From: Drechslerella dactyloides
Lineage: Eukaryota > Ascomycota > Orbiliomycetes > Orbiliales > Orbiliaceae
Reading direction: 5' to 3'
Length of the DNA stretch: 64,000 nt
Assembly: GCA_020064725.1 (NCBI GenBank)
Contig: JAGTWJ010000010.1
Coordinates: 868,001-932,000, forward strand
Under the pieces are notes generated by a model. That model was not told the DNA's origin. It ran no database searches and saw only the letters and a list, made by a program, of their open reading frames with translations. Both the position numbers and the translations under genes were made by a program. Positions 35,106 to 45,215 of the stretch are shown one piece after another. Position 1 is the first letter of the stretch; every line of letters starts with the position of its first letter.

Positions 35106-36620
35106 TTAATGGCCTGGGTGTCGCTCCTTCTCCGGCTCGACTTCGATTCGGTCCCGCAGGACAGCCTCAGCCTTCCCCTCCAGATCCTTGGTATACCAGC
35201 CGTCCAAGTCCTCGAACGCACCCTCGTACAGCTGCATACCGACCCTCTCCCCACCCTTACCACTCGCAACGGGCTTCCACCGCTGCAGGGCATTGCTCAA
35301 CAGACCGCTTGCCAACGGCAGCCACCGGTCGATTTCCGCGTCCTTCACGCCGGAGCGCGAGAGGACTGTTGCGGACCATTCTAGCGCTTGGAGGACAGGT
35401 TCCCAGTCGCGGACGGCCTCGCGGGCGACAGCGTACGCTGGTCGTTTATCCTTGTTTGTTGTTGTCGCGGTTGCGTTTTCAATCTCCTCGTTCGTCGTTA
35501 CGATTTCCGCCCGCGCGGCCTCCCAGCATGCTTGCAGCGCGCGGATGTCGCTGAGCGTGCTTCCCGTCTTCGCTGCGGAAGCGTCGGCGTCGTCGGAGGC
35601 TGTGACGTCCTCCTTGCCGTCGTGCCAGCGGACCGTCTTCCCGGCCTGCAGGAACAGCAGCGAGCCGCGGACGACGGGGTCCACGCGCAGCCAATCCGGT
35701 GCGCGGGTGTCGTCTCGCCGACGAAGATGGGCGTCGTCGAACTGCGCTTTCCACGCCCGCGCCTGGTTCACCACGCTGCGCGCGCGTCGCACCGCCTTCT
35801 CCCCGCCACCCACATCCGGTAACAAGAACCGTACGAACTGCGCGCGGATCATCTCGCGGAGTGAGGGGCGGGTGTACGTAAACTCGTTCCGGCGGTGCAC
35901 GATTCCATCATGCGCAATCTTCAGCGCGATGCCAGGACGCCCCGCGGCACCGCACGTGAAGATTAACTTCATCCATTGCGCCGACGTAACGTGTATTTCC
36001 GAATACGCCATCGCGGCGACGAGCGTGGGCAGCACGTCGAATTCCGCGGGTGATCGCAGTAACGACAACGCCTTCGTGAGCGTCTTCGCACCATGGTAGA
36101 CGCGCTTCTCGAGAGGGCGGAGGGGCACGTTCTGGTCGTCGATGAGGACTGTGAGGGTTGTGTTTTGCGGGTTGGTGCCCTGCGCGAAGGCTTGCTGGGC
36201 GGCTTGGTCGGCGAGGACGTGGTGGCGTTTGGTGCGGGTTACTAGGCGGCGGTATTGGTCTGGTAGGTGGTCGATTGTGAATTGGTCGCGGTGGACGGTT
36301 TGCAGGAGGGTGTCGAGGGGTGTGTTATTCGTCGGTGGGAAGTACGGTAGCGGGGCTGTATTTCGTATATAAGCCGTTAGTGTATTGTTTGAATGGTATC
36401 GTAAAGGGGAGGGCTGACTTTTTACTATCGCCCGGTCGCGGATCTGCTGCTTCGACCCGACGGCCAGCGCTGGCGAACTCGAGAAGCAGCGTGTCTGGAC
36501 GATTGAAGTCGGTTCTGAGATTGAACTCGCGATGCCGTCGTGCAGCCGGCTGGCGGTCGTGTAGACATCGCGCCGTGGCCGCCGGCTGCGGAACGCCCGG
36601 CCGAAGCTCTTGACGGACAT
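35106..36620 (-). CDS. Mitochondrial protein of unknown function
   Basis: A single open frame of 504 aa. The N-terminus is Arg/Ser-rich and acid-poor with a CFSSSPAL cleavage-like motif around residues 45-52, typical of fungal mitochondrial presequences. The rest is helical and soluble (RRLVTRTKRHHVLADQAAQQ, HGAKTLTKALSLLRSPAEFD, TSAQWMKLIFTCGAAGRPGI, SLREMIRAQFVRFLLPD), resembling helical-repeat organelle factors, but I cannot name the family. A perfect-looking 70-nt intron (GTAAAA..CACTAAC..AATACAG, 36429-36360) lies inside the frame. Removing it shifts frame into an Arg-rich upstream frame without the presequence, so I keep the unspliced reading. Confidence 0.7.
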   Translation of the reverse strand: MSVKSFGRAFRSRRPRRDVYTTASRLHDGIASSISEPTSIVQTRCFSSSPALAVGSKQQIRDRAIVKSQPSPLRYHSNNTLTAYIRNTAPLPYFPPTNNTPLDTLLQTVHRDQFTIDHLPDQYRRLVTRTKRHHVLADQAAQQAFAQGTNPQNTTLTVLIDDQNVPLRPLEKRVYHGAKTLTKALSLLRSPAEFDVLPTLVAAMAYSEIHVTSAQWMKLIFTCGAAGRPGIALKIAHDGIVHRRNEFTYTRPSLREMIRAQFVRFLLPDVGGGEKAVRRARSVVNQARAWKAQFDDAHLRRRDDTRAPDWLRVDPVVRGSLLFLQAGKTVRWHDGKEDVTASDDADASAAKTGSTLSDIRALQACWEAARAEIVTTNEEIENATATTTNKDKRPAYAVAREAVRDWEPVLQALEWSATVLSRSGVKDAEIDRWLPLASGLLSNALQRWKPVASGKGGERVGMQLYEGAFEDLDGWYTKDLEGKAEAVLRDRIEVEPEKERHPGH

Positions 36621-36871
36621 TCCTCTCTCTCTCTTTCTCCCTCCGCCGTGCGTACGTGCTGTACGCTAGCGGCACAATTGTCGTGATGCGATATCGAAGC
36701 TGGGCGTGGCGGGGTGGTGGGATGTCGTCGGTCGTGAAGTCGGTTCTTTTTTCAGGAAATTTCTGACTAAGCTGAAATATCCAACGTCACTTCAACTTCA
36801 CCACCACCAAGTCACTATCTACACGACTTCACGATAACACATTGACAGACCCATGAGGTAGCACGACGGCA

Positions 36872-37670
36872 ATGGCGTCCACCCTCCGCTCGGGCCTGTC
36901 CCGCGTGCGCGGCATCCTCCCCGGCGCCGTCCGCCCCAAGTCTCTCACGCCCGGCGTCCCCGCCGCCTCCGCGATCCTGCAGAACCCGCAGACGCTCGAC
37001 CAGCTGCTGGCCAGCCTGGGCACCCGCAAGCCGACGATGGGCGTGCACGACCCCAGCAAGCCGCGTTAGTACCCAATCCACACCTCAACCGCCTTACTGC
37101 ATCACACGATACTAACGATATATATTACAAAATACAGCCCGCAAGCGCATCCGCGTACACCCGTCACCGGCACCGGCACCGCCCAAAAACGCACTATCCC
37201 GCTTCACGACAACCCAATTGAAAACCCTCGACCCCAAAGGCGCACGCACGCGCCTCTTCTCCCGCGCCAACAAAGACGCGATACGACCGGGCGACACGCT
37301 ACAAGTCCGCTTCCGCGATGCCAACACGGAGCCCTTCGCGGGCATCCTCCTCAACATTCGCCGACGGGGGCTCGACACGGCATTCCTGCTGCGCAACCAC
37401 CTCACGCGCATCGGCGTTGAAATGTGGCATAAACTGTACTCGCCAAAAATCGCGGGAATAGACTTGATCCAGCGGAAGGAGCGCCGCGCGCGCCGTGCGA
37501 AGCTGTACTATATGCGGAAGCCGAAGCACGATGTCGGCAGCGTGGAGGGTGTCGTTACGCAATGGAAGAAGAATCGGCTTATGTTTGGTGGGAATATCGA
37601 TGTCGATATCGATGGGCGGAAGGTGAAGAAGGTTGAGAAGAAGAAGTTTGTCGCGAAGAGGAAGAAGTAG
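36872..37670 (+). CDS. IMG1: Mitochondrial ribosomal protein bL19m
   Basis: Large-subunit mitoribosomal protein. Exons 36872-37064 and 37138-37670 (73-nt intron, GTTAGT..ACTAAC..ATACAG) give 241 aa. The N-terminal presequence is MASTLRSGLSRVRGILPGAV. The bL19 core is seen as IRPGDTLQVRFRDANTEPFAGILLNIRRRG, then LLRNHLTRIGVEMWHKLYSPKI and RRARRAKLYYMRKPKHD. The end is strongly Lys-rich (KKVEKKKFVAKRKK). Divergent from the mitochondrial unknown at 36620, with 251 bases between starts. The length and order fit the fungal family. Confidence 0.92.
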
Positions 37671-38142
37671 TGGTATGCTCGGTGCTGCTTCCATGCCTCC
37701 ATGCTGACCGGATGGATGGATGGATGGGTGGCTGTATATATGCGTGGGTATATATTGTGTATATAGGCTGTAGATTATGCATGCATGAATAACCATGCAT
37801 TGATACCAGGTGGTACCTGCACAATGGAGCAGCTGATAGATAGTAGTATCAAGGTAACGTGATGTTGTATCAGATGTGCACGACGAGACGCACGGCCGGT
37901 CTGGACTCCCGATCGCTGGTGAGCGCACCAGCCGCCGTCCGCCAGCTCGCAACAGTATACTGTACATAATGCTCGCAAAAAAATACACATCTATCGACCA
38001 TATACATGCAAAATACAAGGACAAGGGAAACGCCATGCACCGGCACCAAAACACACCCGTACCATCCCCACCTAACCTATCCACGATACATGACCAGCAT
38101 ACCAACTATACTCACCTACCGCGCTTAACGCTAGTAACAACG
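37671..38142. other. Intergenic between convergent genes
   Basis: 472 bases. A short (GGAT)n run lies near 37710-37727. No gene seen. Confidence 0.5.
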
Positions 38143-39161
38143 TTAATAGAGATCGCGCTTCCGGTTCCGCTGCTCGTACAGCCACTTCCCACTCGCAACC
38201 ACGCTCGGCGACACGTTCCCCGCACCGCCGCCCACGAGACTCCCCTGCCCAATCGTCTGCCGCACCGCGCTGCCCAGCGGACTGCCAAAGCTATGCCGCT
38301 TCTCCACGCCGACGCCGCCCAGCGGCTTGAACGGCGAGGGGCTGTTGAACACGGGGCCGGGACTCGGCGAGCGGAAGCTGCCCGGCGAGGTGAGCAGGTT
38401 CTGCCCCGGACCGACGGGCGACCCTGCGGACGTGACTCTGGGCTTACCGGAGACGCCGGCGAGGCTGCGGTTTTGCGGTGTCGAGGGTGTGGGTGTCGTC
38501 GCGCGCGCGGAGCCGGGTGGGTTTGGCAGCGGTGAGGACTTGTTGTACCGTGGCGGCGTGATGTAGTGGGACACGTCGCCGGCGTTGGTTGTAGCGGCAA
38601 CGGCGGCGGCGGCGGATGTGGAGGCTGGCGTGGGCGGGAGGGAGAGGGTGGAGCGCTGGTCGGGGGTGAGGGGGATGTCGACGACGGGGTCCGGGCCGCG
38701 GAGGGTGCCGACGACAGCGTCAAAGATGTTGTATGCGAACAGGAGGCGAAGTAAAGTTACTGCGCGTATCGATTAGCATCTCATTGCCATGACTGTAAAG
38801 AGGAGAGGGTATCGTACCTGACCACGCGACAGCCGAGTAGACGGCGTTGAAGAAGTCCGACCTGGGCAAACTCGAGTACAGCGACCTACACCCGCCCACC
38901 AGTTAGTAGAGTAAATTAAAGACGGACGCCGAATGATAATTATCCTGGGAACACGCACGAATTGTGGAAGAGATGCGTGACGATGAACGAGGCGGCCAGC
39001 GCGCCGGTGTTCTTGAGCGTCTGCGTGAGCTGGCGGTCGGAGAAGGCGCGGGCGTCCTGCCGGCGCAGGATCTCGTCGAACTTGGGGTGTTTCCAGGAGC
39101 CGGGCGTGCCGGCGCCGGAGCCCTTGGGCGTGGCCGATCGCGAGGGCGTCGTGGGCGGCAT
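38143..39161 (-). CDS. POM34: Nucleoporin Pom34
   Basis: Membrane nucleoporin of the pore membrane ring that anchors the nuclear pore complex together with Pom152 and Ndc1. Three exons (39161-38959, 38885-38818, 38759-38143) give 295 aa. An N-terminal Thr/Pro-rich stretch leads to KHPKFDEILRRQDARAFSDR. Membrane span 1 (TGALAASFIVTHLFH) and span 2 (FFNAVYSAVAWSVTLLRLLFAYNIFDAVVG) follow. The long C-terminus is Ser/Pro/Gly-rich and disordered, with a basic end (ASGKWLYEQRNRKRDLY). The two-span layout, the DEILRRQDxRAF motif and the closing KWLYExxRKR match fungal Pom34. Confidence 0.88.
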
Positions 39162-40590
39162 GGCAGCAGCGAGTAGGGGAGAGGAAGTGTCGAGAGTGTC
39201 GGGTGGAGTGGCAATGGTGAGGATGAGCGAAGGAGGATGGATGGAGGATGGAAGACGGAAGAAGGCAAGATTAACTGGGCGAGGGAGCCGTGATGTTTTG
39301 TCTGTTGTTTTGGGCGCGTTACGGCGCCACACGCGCCACATTCGATCCCAATACTGCGCCACAGCAGGCGTTGAAGCTCAACATTACAATTACCAGCCGA
39401 ATGTATCGTGACGCCCAGCCCTGAGATGGAAGCATTGTAGCAAAGAAATCGACTCGGTAGTCGCGATTTGGGCCGCTTGTCTATACTCGTTGTTTCGTCC
39501 ATTGCATTCGCAACTATCATCGAGATCCAGTACATACGAAGATGCTACCGCCAGCCACAGCCATACAACCGATATTGTATCGACTTGAATAAATATCGTC
39601 GCCGACGTCCTATCTGCTGGTTGGCAACATTATTAGAGAAACTGTCATGGCGAACGGCGAACCAGCGTTGAAGCAGGCGATTTTGCTCGCCTCGAGTCCG
39701 CGGTTACGTGCCCGAGGAATGGGCAGCCGTATCACAGGAATGCCAAAGGTCCCAAATGCCAAGAACAATCGAATAGAGAATCGATGCCCACATGCTTCCT
39801 ATCGTCCATCGGAAGAACTGGGATGACGAGTGGACCGCAGTCTGGACACCGCCAAGCCAAGGCGTTGGACGGGCACGATCAATATACACGATGGAATCCG
39901 ATGACGTCAAGCACCCTTACGTACACTTCTGGACAGCGATGATTTATAGATTGAAAGAGCGGGTGGATGTAATCTTCATGAAAAGTGGCCAGCTCGCAAG
40001 CCTGTTAGGCGTCGTCTATGATACCAAGTCTAGTTGCTCCGGGTGAGATCGAGTAAATCTGTATATATTGCCGGGACTAGTTTTGTACAGGGCGCTGTTT
40101 TGAACCGTAAACCAGACGTTCAGAGGCGTTCGGTGAATTCGAGATGAGATCCAAGATAGGATTTATGCGTGCTGCGCGTGATATACATCCTACAACAATG
40201 GAGGGCGTTTCATCGTGATGGTAATGTTGGCGAATCGGCGTTGCGGCCGAAAGAGGCCAAGTTACGGCTGCGGTGCATCTCCATCCTGCAGTTCGCATCC
40301 ACGTTCGCATCCACGCCCGCCGCTTAGCCCGCCAATTAATCCGCATCCGACGGCCCGGTGGAGAACGCTCAGGAAAGCCTCCATCAGGAACCGGCTGCCG
40401 TGCTCTTCTTCGCCTGTTCTGTGCGTCCGCGCTGCCCGGAACTCCCGCTGTCTCGAACGCCATTGCGCGGCTTCCAGCTCTCTCTCGCCCCTCGTCCTGA
40501 ATTACACTCGACAACTACACGGACATCTAGATACACACGGACGCCTTGCTCGCGCACGACTGAAAGCTACAAACGGACGGCTCAGGAGGG
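39162..40590. other. Intergenic, upstream regions of POM34 and HID1
   Basis: 1.43 kb between divergent starts. An 84-codon open frame at 39792-40046 (+) has ordinary amino-acid content but no known motif. The last 350 bases are a C/T-rich HID1 leader. Confidence 0.5.
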
Positions 40591-43500
40591 ATGGGCGCCG
40601 CCGACTCCAAGCTCTCCTTCAAGAAGGGCGTCTTTCGCCTCGCCGAGGAGAAGGGCATCCCCATCGACGACCCGTACTGGCGACAGGTTGTCCCTCTCGC
40701 CCCCCGCTGCATTCCGAGATCGATGCTGATGCTGATTATTGTCCCGGCCTCTAGTTCTGGGAGCTCCCCGAGACCGCTGAAGACGTCTTCACCCTCTTCT
40801 CCCCGGCGGACATCCGTCGCACGCGGGACACCTCCCTCGACAACCTCGAGACCCTCATCACCGCCCTCACCTCCCGCCTCTTCGCGCTACGTCACCACGC
40901 CGCCTTCCCGGACCCGGAGGTCGCCCCCGAGCGAGAGGCCCTGAACTGCGTCCGCGTCCTCACCCGTCTGCTGCCCTACCTCTACGAAACCGAAGCCCTC
41001 GAAACATGGGAGGAGCGCTTCTTCTGGACGGCCCGAAGGCGACGGGTGCGATCGGCCAGCCAGACCGAAGTCATCTTTGACGAATCCGACCCGGATGCGC
41101 CGCCAGCACCTCCGGACCCCGCCAAAACGGAGCCCGCGAAACCCCTCGCCGAAGAGCTCATCGACACCCTCCTCGACCTGCTCTTCTACACCGGCTTCAC
41201 CGTCCCCGTCACCCTGACGCCGGGCAAGACCAAAGTCACCTACGCCATCTGGCAGAGCGGCGTCGGCTGCAACACCTCCATGGCCATCACAAGGGAGAGC
41301 GAGTCGAACCGCATCGAGATCCTGCGCCTGCTGATCGCAATCTCCAGCCGGGCGATGTACATCCCCTCGAGCACGCTCCCCGTCAAGGGCACCCGCGCGC
41401 TCACCTACCTCGTCACGAACCCGGACAAGGGCATCGTGCTCGCGGTGCTGTGCTCGCTGCTCAACACGACGCTCAAGTACAACGCCGCGTCCTGGCGGCT
41501 GCCGTACGATCACGTGGTGTTTTCCGACTCGCGACAGGTCCTCGTGACGTACTCGCTGCACATGCTGCTGATCCTCCTGCTGTACCCGATCCCCGAGGGA
41601 CGGGCCGCCGGCGCCGCCATCGCCGCCACGGGCACGCCGAAGAACAATTTCCGGCACTACCTCGGCCGGCTGCACCGGACGCAGGACTTCCAGTTCCTCG
41701 TGGACGGGATGACGCGGGTGCTCAACCAGCCGATCCAGGCCAGCGCGTCCTATCTGCCCGGTTCGCAAAAGTCGCTCAAGTGGGCGCCGGAGACGATAAT
41801 GCTGTTCTGGGAGAGCCTGCAGTGCAACAAGCGGTTCCGCGCGTTCTTAATAGAGACGGACCGGTCGCTGGACTTCGTCGTCCTGCTAGTCTACTACGCG
41901 CTGGAGTACCGCGCGGACGCGTCAAAGTCCGGCGTGGTGCGCATGTGCGTGTTTGTGCTGCAGACGCTGTCGTCGGAGCCCAAGTTCGGGAAGAGCCTGA
42001 ACAAGAAGTTCGAGAACCAGAACCTGCTGCCGCCCAGCGTGCGCATATCCGGGTTCAGCGGCTCCTACGCGGAGTACGTGATTCTCGTAAGTAGCCTTTC
42101 CCCTCTATTTTTTGAAGGTTGCTAACGGAACAGTCGATATATAATTTGATCACGAGCAGTAAGGGCAAGTTTGGGGCGATATACCCCGCGCTGCTGGCCA
42201 TCATCAGCAACGTTGCGCCGTACGTGCAGAACCTGTCGTCCGCGGCGAGCTCGAAGCTCGTGCAGCTATTCACGTCGATGAGCTCGCCGTCGTTCCTGCT
42301 GGCGAACGAGACGAACCACACGCTGCTGCATTCGCTGCTCGAGGCCATGAACAGCATCATCGAGCACCAGTACTCTTGTAAGTAGTGGCATTCTTCGTTA
42401 GGTTTCTATCACTGCTGACGTGTACGGCACAGCGAATCCGTCGTTTATATACGCTATTCTACGCTCGCACAAGCGATTTGAGACGCTACGATCCTTCACG
42501 TTGGACAGCGGGAAGGCGGAGATCGAGAAGCAGCGGCGGCTGCGGAAGGACAGCGCGAGCGACATTATGCATCCGGAGTCCCCGACGCTTTCACGCTCCA
42601 ACACCGCGCGATCAGTCTCGGATACGGCCCCGCCGGCGGACCCGGACACGTTTACCATCGGCGACTCGGACGATTCGGAGACCGAGAGCACTGTGCGTAC
42701 GACGCGGTCGTCGTCCGCGGTCATGACGCCGACGTCGACGACGTTCGAGTCGCGCGGGAACTCGATTGACGATGCCGTGCCGATCCAGCTGCGCGGGATG
42801 AGCGAGAAGGCGAGGGGCAAGCTGCCGATGGGGCAGCTGTCGCGGCAGAACAGCGCGCTGAGCATCAGCAGTCAGACTAGCGCGATGGCATACAACTCCG
42901 CCGGGGAGTTCGTCCCCAGCCCCGAGTGGGTGAGTGCATCCCATCCGATATGTGGTAATTCTACACACAGACTGACGATGCACAGATTGAGACGTGGCTG
43001 CCGCTGCTGCCGCTGCACACGATTCTAACGGTGATACAAGAGCTTTCACCGCAACTGCGGGCCGTGCTGTCAAAACACTCGCGCCAGAGCTCCGTCGCGA
43101 GCGTAACCTCGACCACCGGCCCACAGTCGCCGGGACTGCCGCCGACGACGCAGGAGAACCCGACGAGCGTGTCGATGCTGGAGCGGATCCGGACGACGGA
43201 GATACCCGGCGTGGAGCCGAGTCCGATTAAGTGCTATACGTTCGAGTGGAGCTCGATGGCGCTCGGGTGGTATGAGAGTTTGCTGTGGGGTCTGATTTTC
43301 GTGAGCGAGATGACGGTGGGGAAGGGGACGATGGGGGTGTGGAATGGGACTGGGGTGCGGCTGTTCAAAGTGCAGGAAACGGCGCCGGAGGGGCCGAGTC
43401 TGCGGGCGCCGAAGGTACTTTTCCCCCCGTTTTAGTCTTCCGTTGGTATTGGTGTGATGTGTGGATGCTGACGGTGTGTAGGGTGCTGTGGACGCGGTCG

Positions 43501-43682
43501 CGACGACGTTGATCGACCGGTTGAGTCATGTGAATTTGTCGGCGCTGGGCGGCGGACAGGCGGGTGGTGCGGTGCAGACGGGGACGGCGGGGACGGGCAC
43601 GGGGACGGCGCAGCAGAGTCGCCGGAGCAGTACGGCTGTGGAGCGGGAGCGGGAGCAGAATGTGCGGTCCGCGGTGATATGA
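40591..43682 (+). CDS. HID1: HID1 domain protein (Golgi/endosome trafficking)
   Basis: Six exons (40591-40686, 40755-42086, 42134-42377, 42433-42929, 42986-43414, 43482-43682) give 932 aa. The start MGAADSKLSFKKGVFRL carries Gly2 and Ser6, the N-myristoylation pattern known for HID1. The helical HID1 fold follows: FWELPETAEDVFTLFSPADI, LNCVRVLTRLLPYLYE, LLDLLFYTGFTVP, SNRIEILRLLIAISSRAMYI and PDKGIVLAVLCSLLNTTLKY. A disordered Ser/Thr/Asp-rich insert (about 620-740) separates the main domain from a C-terminal part that ends with VDAVATTLIDRLSHVNLSAL and a Gly/Thr-rich tail. HID1 and its fission yeast relative Ftp105 act peripherally on Golgi membranes. The first intron has a weak donor (GTTGTC), but the frame demands it. 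Confidence 0.93.
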
Positions 43683-44148
43683 TCACGGTATCGGGTGTAT
43701 GCATTGTAATTGCATTTTGTAGCGGTGGATTTGGACTTTATGCGCGAACGTGGATTGCGGGAATGGTAAATTCGATGGATTTTGGGATTTGTATGCATGT
43801 GTGTATATGCATGTGTGCATGGCACTATGACTGTTCGGGCAGCGGTGCAGGTGCATGGCGAGCTCTCGATTGTACGGTACATTATAAGAAGCCTGGCGTT
43901 TGCGGAAGTAGCTCTTTTTCTTTTTCTTTTCTTTTTGATAATTGCATGCGGTCCTTCCTGTTTTTGTGCATCGTTGTATTATATGCTGCTCGTCTAACGG
44001 CGCCTATCCTCATTCGACATACAATCCTAGTCATATTCTAAAAGCAACATGGGTGAAATTTTAAAACAACTTTTTTAGAAGTGAAAAAAATGAGTCGAGC
44101 GAGGTTATGGGAGGACAAGAAACAAAAAAAAAAAATGAATGAATGTGC
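43683..44148. other. Intergenic, HID1 3' flank
   Basis: 466 bases, T-rich near 43918-43940. No gene. The region ends in the Pol III terminator of the tRNA. Confidence 0.5.
44123..44135 (-). terminator. Pol III terminator of tRNA-Arg
   Basis: A run of 13 T on the minus strand starting 13 bases after the tRNA 3' end, as RNA polymerase III requires. Confidence 0.85.
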
Positions 44149-44220
44149 TGACCTTCGCAGGGGTCGAACCTGCAATCTCTTGATTCGTAGTCAAGCGCCT
44201 TGCCATTGGGCCAGAAAGCC
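44149..44220 (-). tRNA. tRNA-Arg (anticodon ACG)
   Basis: 72 bases fold as a complete cloverleaf. The acceptor stem GGCTTTC/GAAGGTC has two G-U pairs. The D arm is GCC/GGC, the anticodon stem CTTGA/TCAAG with loop CTACGAA (ACG), and the T arm GCAGG-TTCGACC-CCTGC with discriminator A. No intron. The B box GGTTCGACCCC is canonical. ACG, read as ICG, decodes CGU/CGC/CGA arginine codons. Confidence 0.95.
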
Positions 44221-44560
44221 GTGCGGATGGGGGCTGACGGCTGTTTTGCCGTCCATCACGGCGTCTGGTGCGGATCGTATCGATCGGTATACGGTTGAGA
44301 TGAGGGTGATGCGGGTACCTAGTAGTATGTGGATATACGGATCTCGAATGTTGTGGAATGGAAGTAGATTGTAAATATGATACTGTTTCTGGAATAGACG
44401 TGAATTATCGTGCGATTGTCGATCGATGTTGTGAGAGACATGGTGATCAGACGAAGATGCGCGAATGGGGTGGAATGTATCAATATTTCCATGTTCTAGA
44501 ATATTAGTTGTAGCAGTGGATTTGTATTTAAGGAGGGAGCCCCCTTCTCTTCCTGTTCTC
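44221..44560. other. tRNA upstream flank
   Basis: About 340 bases directly 5' of the tRNA. Nothing recognised. The repeat island begins after this. Confidence 0.5.
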
Positions 44561-44569
44561 TCTCTCCCT

Positions 44570-44622
44570 CTCCTCCTCCTCCTCCTCCTCCTCCTCCTCT
44601 ACCTCCTCCTCTACCTCCTCCG
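44570..44622 (+). repeat. (CCT)n microsatellite
   Basis: About 50 bases of CTC/CCT repeats with two CTA interruptions, at the left border of the duplicated block. Confidence 0.9.
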
Positions 44623-44633
44623 CCTTCACCTCA

Positions 44634-45215
44634 ATCTTCTCATCGTCTGTTTCCAGTCGACGTCGTCGTCCGGCCCATCGTAAGTCAACTGTTCGGTCCT
44701 GCCCTGACAGCGCTCTGCCTCTATCTCGTGGAACCATTTTGTAAAGTACCTAGTACTAACACGACATCGCCTCCACAGCCCTTGTCGTAAATTTCAGTCT
44801 GATAAGGCCCAGACTTAAAAGATGGCGCAAGGCATATCTCTTACCGTCAACATTACACGTCTCCATCTTCTCATCGTCTGCTTCCCGTCGTCGTCCCGCC
44901 TATCGTAAGTGAACTGCCCTTCCCTTCCCTGTTAGCTTCTCTGCTTGTATCTCGCGATATCGTTGGTCCATCCCCACTAACACGATACTACCCCACAGTT
45001 CTTGTCGCGGTTGAGTCTGATAAGGCCCAGACTCAAAAGATGGCGAGAGTCAGATCAGGCCCGGACTACGCGGCGAGAGTCTCATCAGACCCAGACTATA
45101 AATGTGGTGAGAGTCTGATAAGGCCCAGACTAAAAAGATGGCGAGAGTCTGATCAGACCCAGACTCTAAACGTGGCGAACGGCATACCTCTTACCGTCAA
45201 CATTTACACGATGGA
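44634..45215 (+). repeat. Tandem duplication of a ~230-base block, second copy expanded
   Basis: Copy A (about 44634-44864) and copy B (about 44865-45215) share TCTTCTCATCGTCTG at the start. Both hold an intron-like segment (CGTAAGT, then ACTAACACGA, then CACAG), then TCTGATAAGGCCCAGACT, and end in CTCTTACCGTCAACATT. Copy B is longer because the TCTGAT..CAGACT unit is present five times instead of once. Copies have drifted, so the duplication is not recent. Confidence 0.85.
44796..45170 (+). repeat. Six hairpin units AGTCTG..CAGACT
   Basis: Units start near 44796, 45014, 45046, 45075, 45113 and 45145. The last two alternate an AAGG-type and a CAGA-type core (AGTCTGATAAGGCCCAGACT, AGTCTGATCAGACCCAGACT). 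The 6-base arms AGTCTG and CAGACT are exact reverse complements, and three of the cores also contain TGATCA or TCATCA. Spacing in copy B is about 30-38 bases. One unit has drifted to AGTCAG..GGACT. Confidence 0.8.

Noticed and set aside
35188..36099. 303-codon plus-strand frame
   Set aside because: Antisense of the mitochondrial gene; Ser/Arg-rich without motif. The presequence and helical content lie on the minus strand.
39792..40046. 84-codon plus-strand frame as a small gene
   Set aside because: Plausible composition but no splice partners, known motif or neighbour logic; left as intergenic.
40887..41768. 293-codon minus-strand frame
   Set aside because: Antisense of HID1 exon 2; Gly/Val/Asp/Arg-rich shadow.
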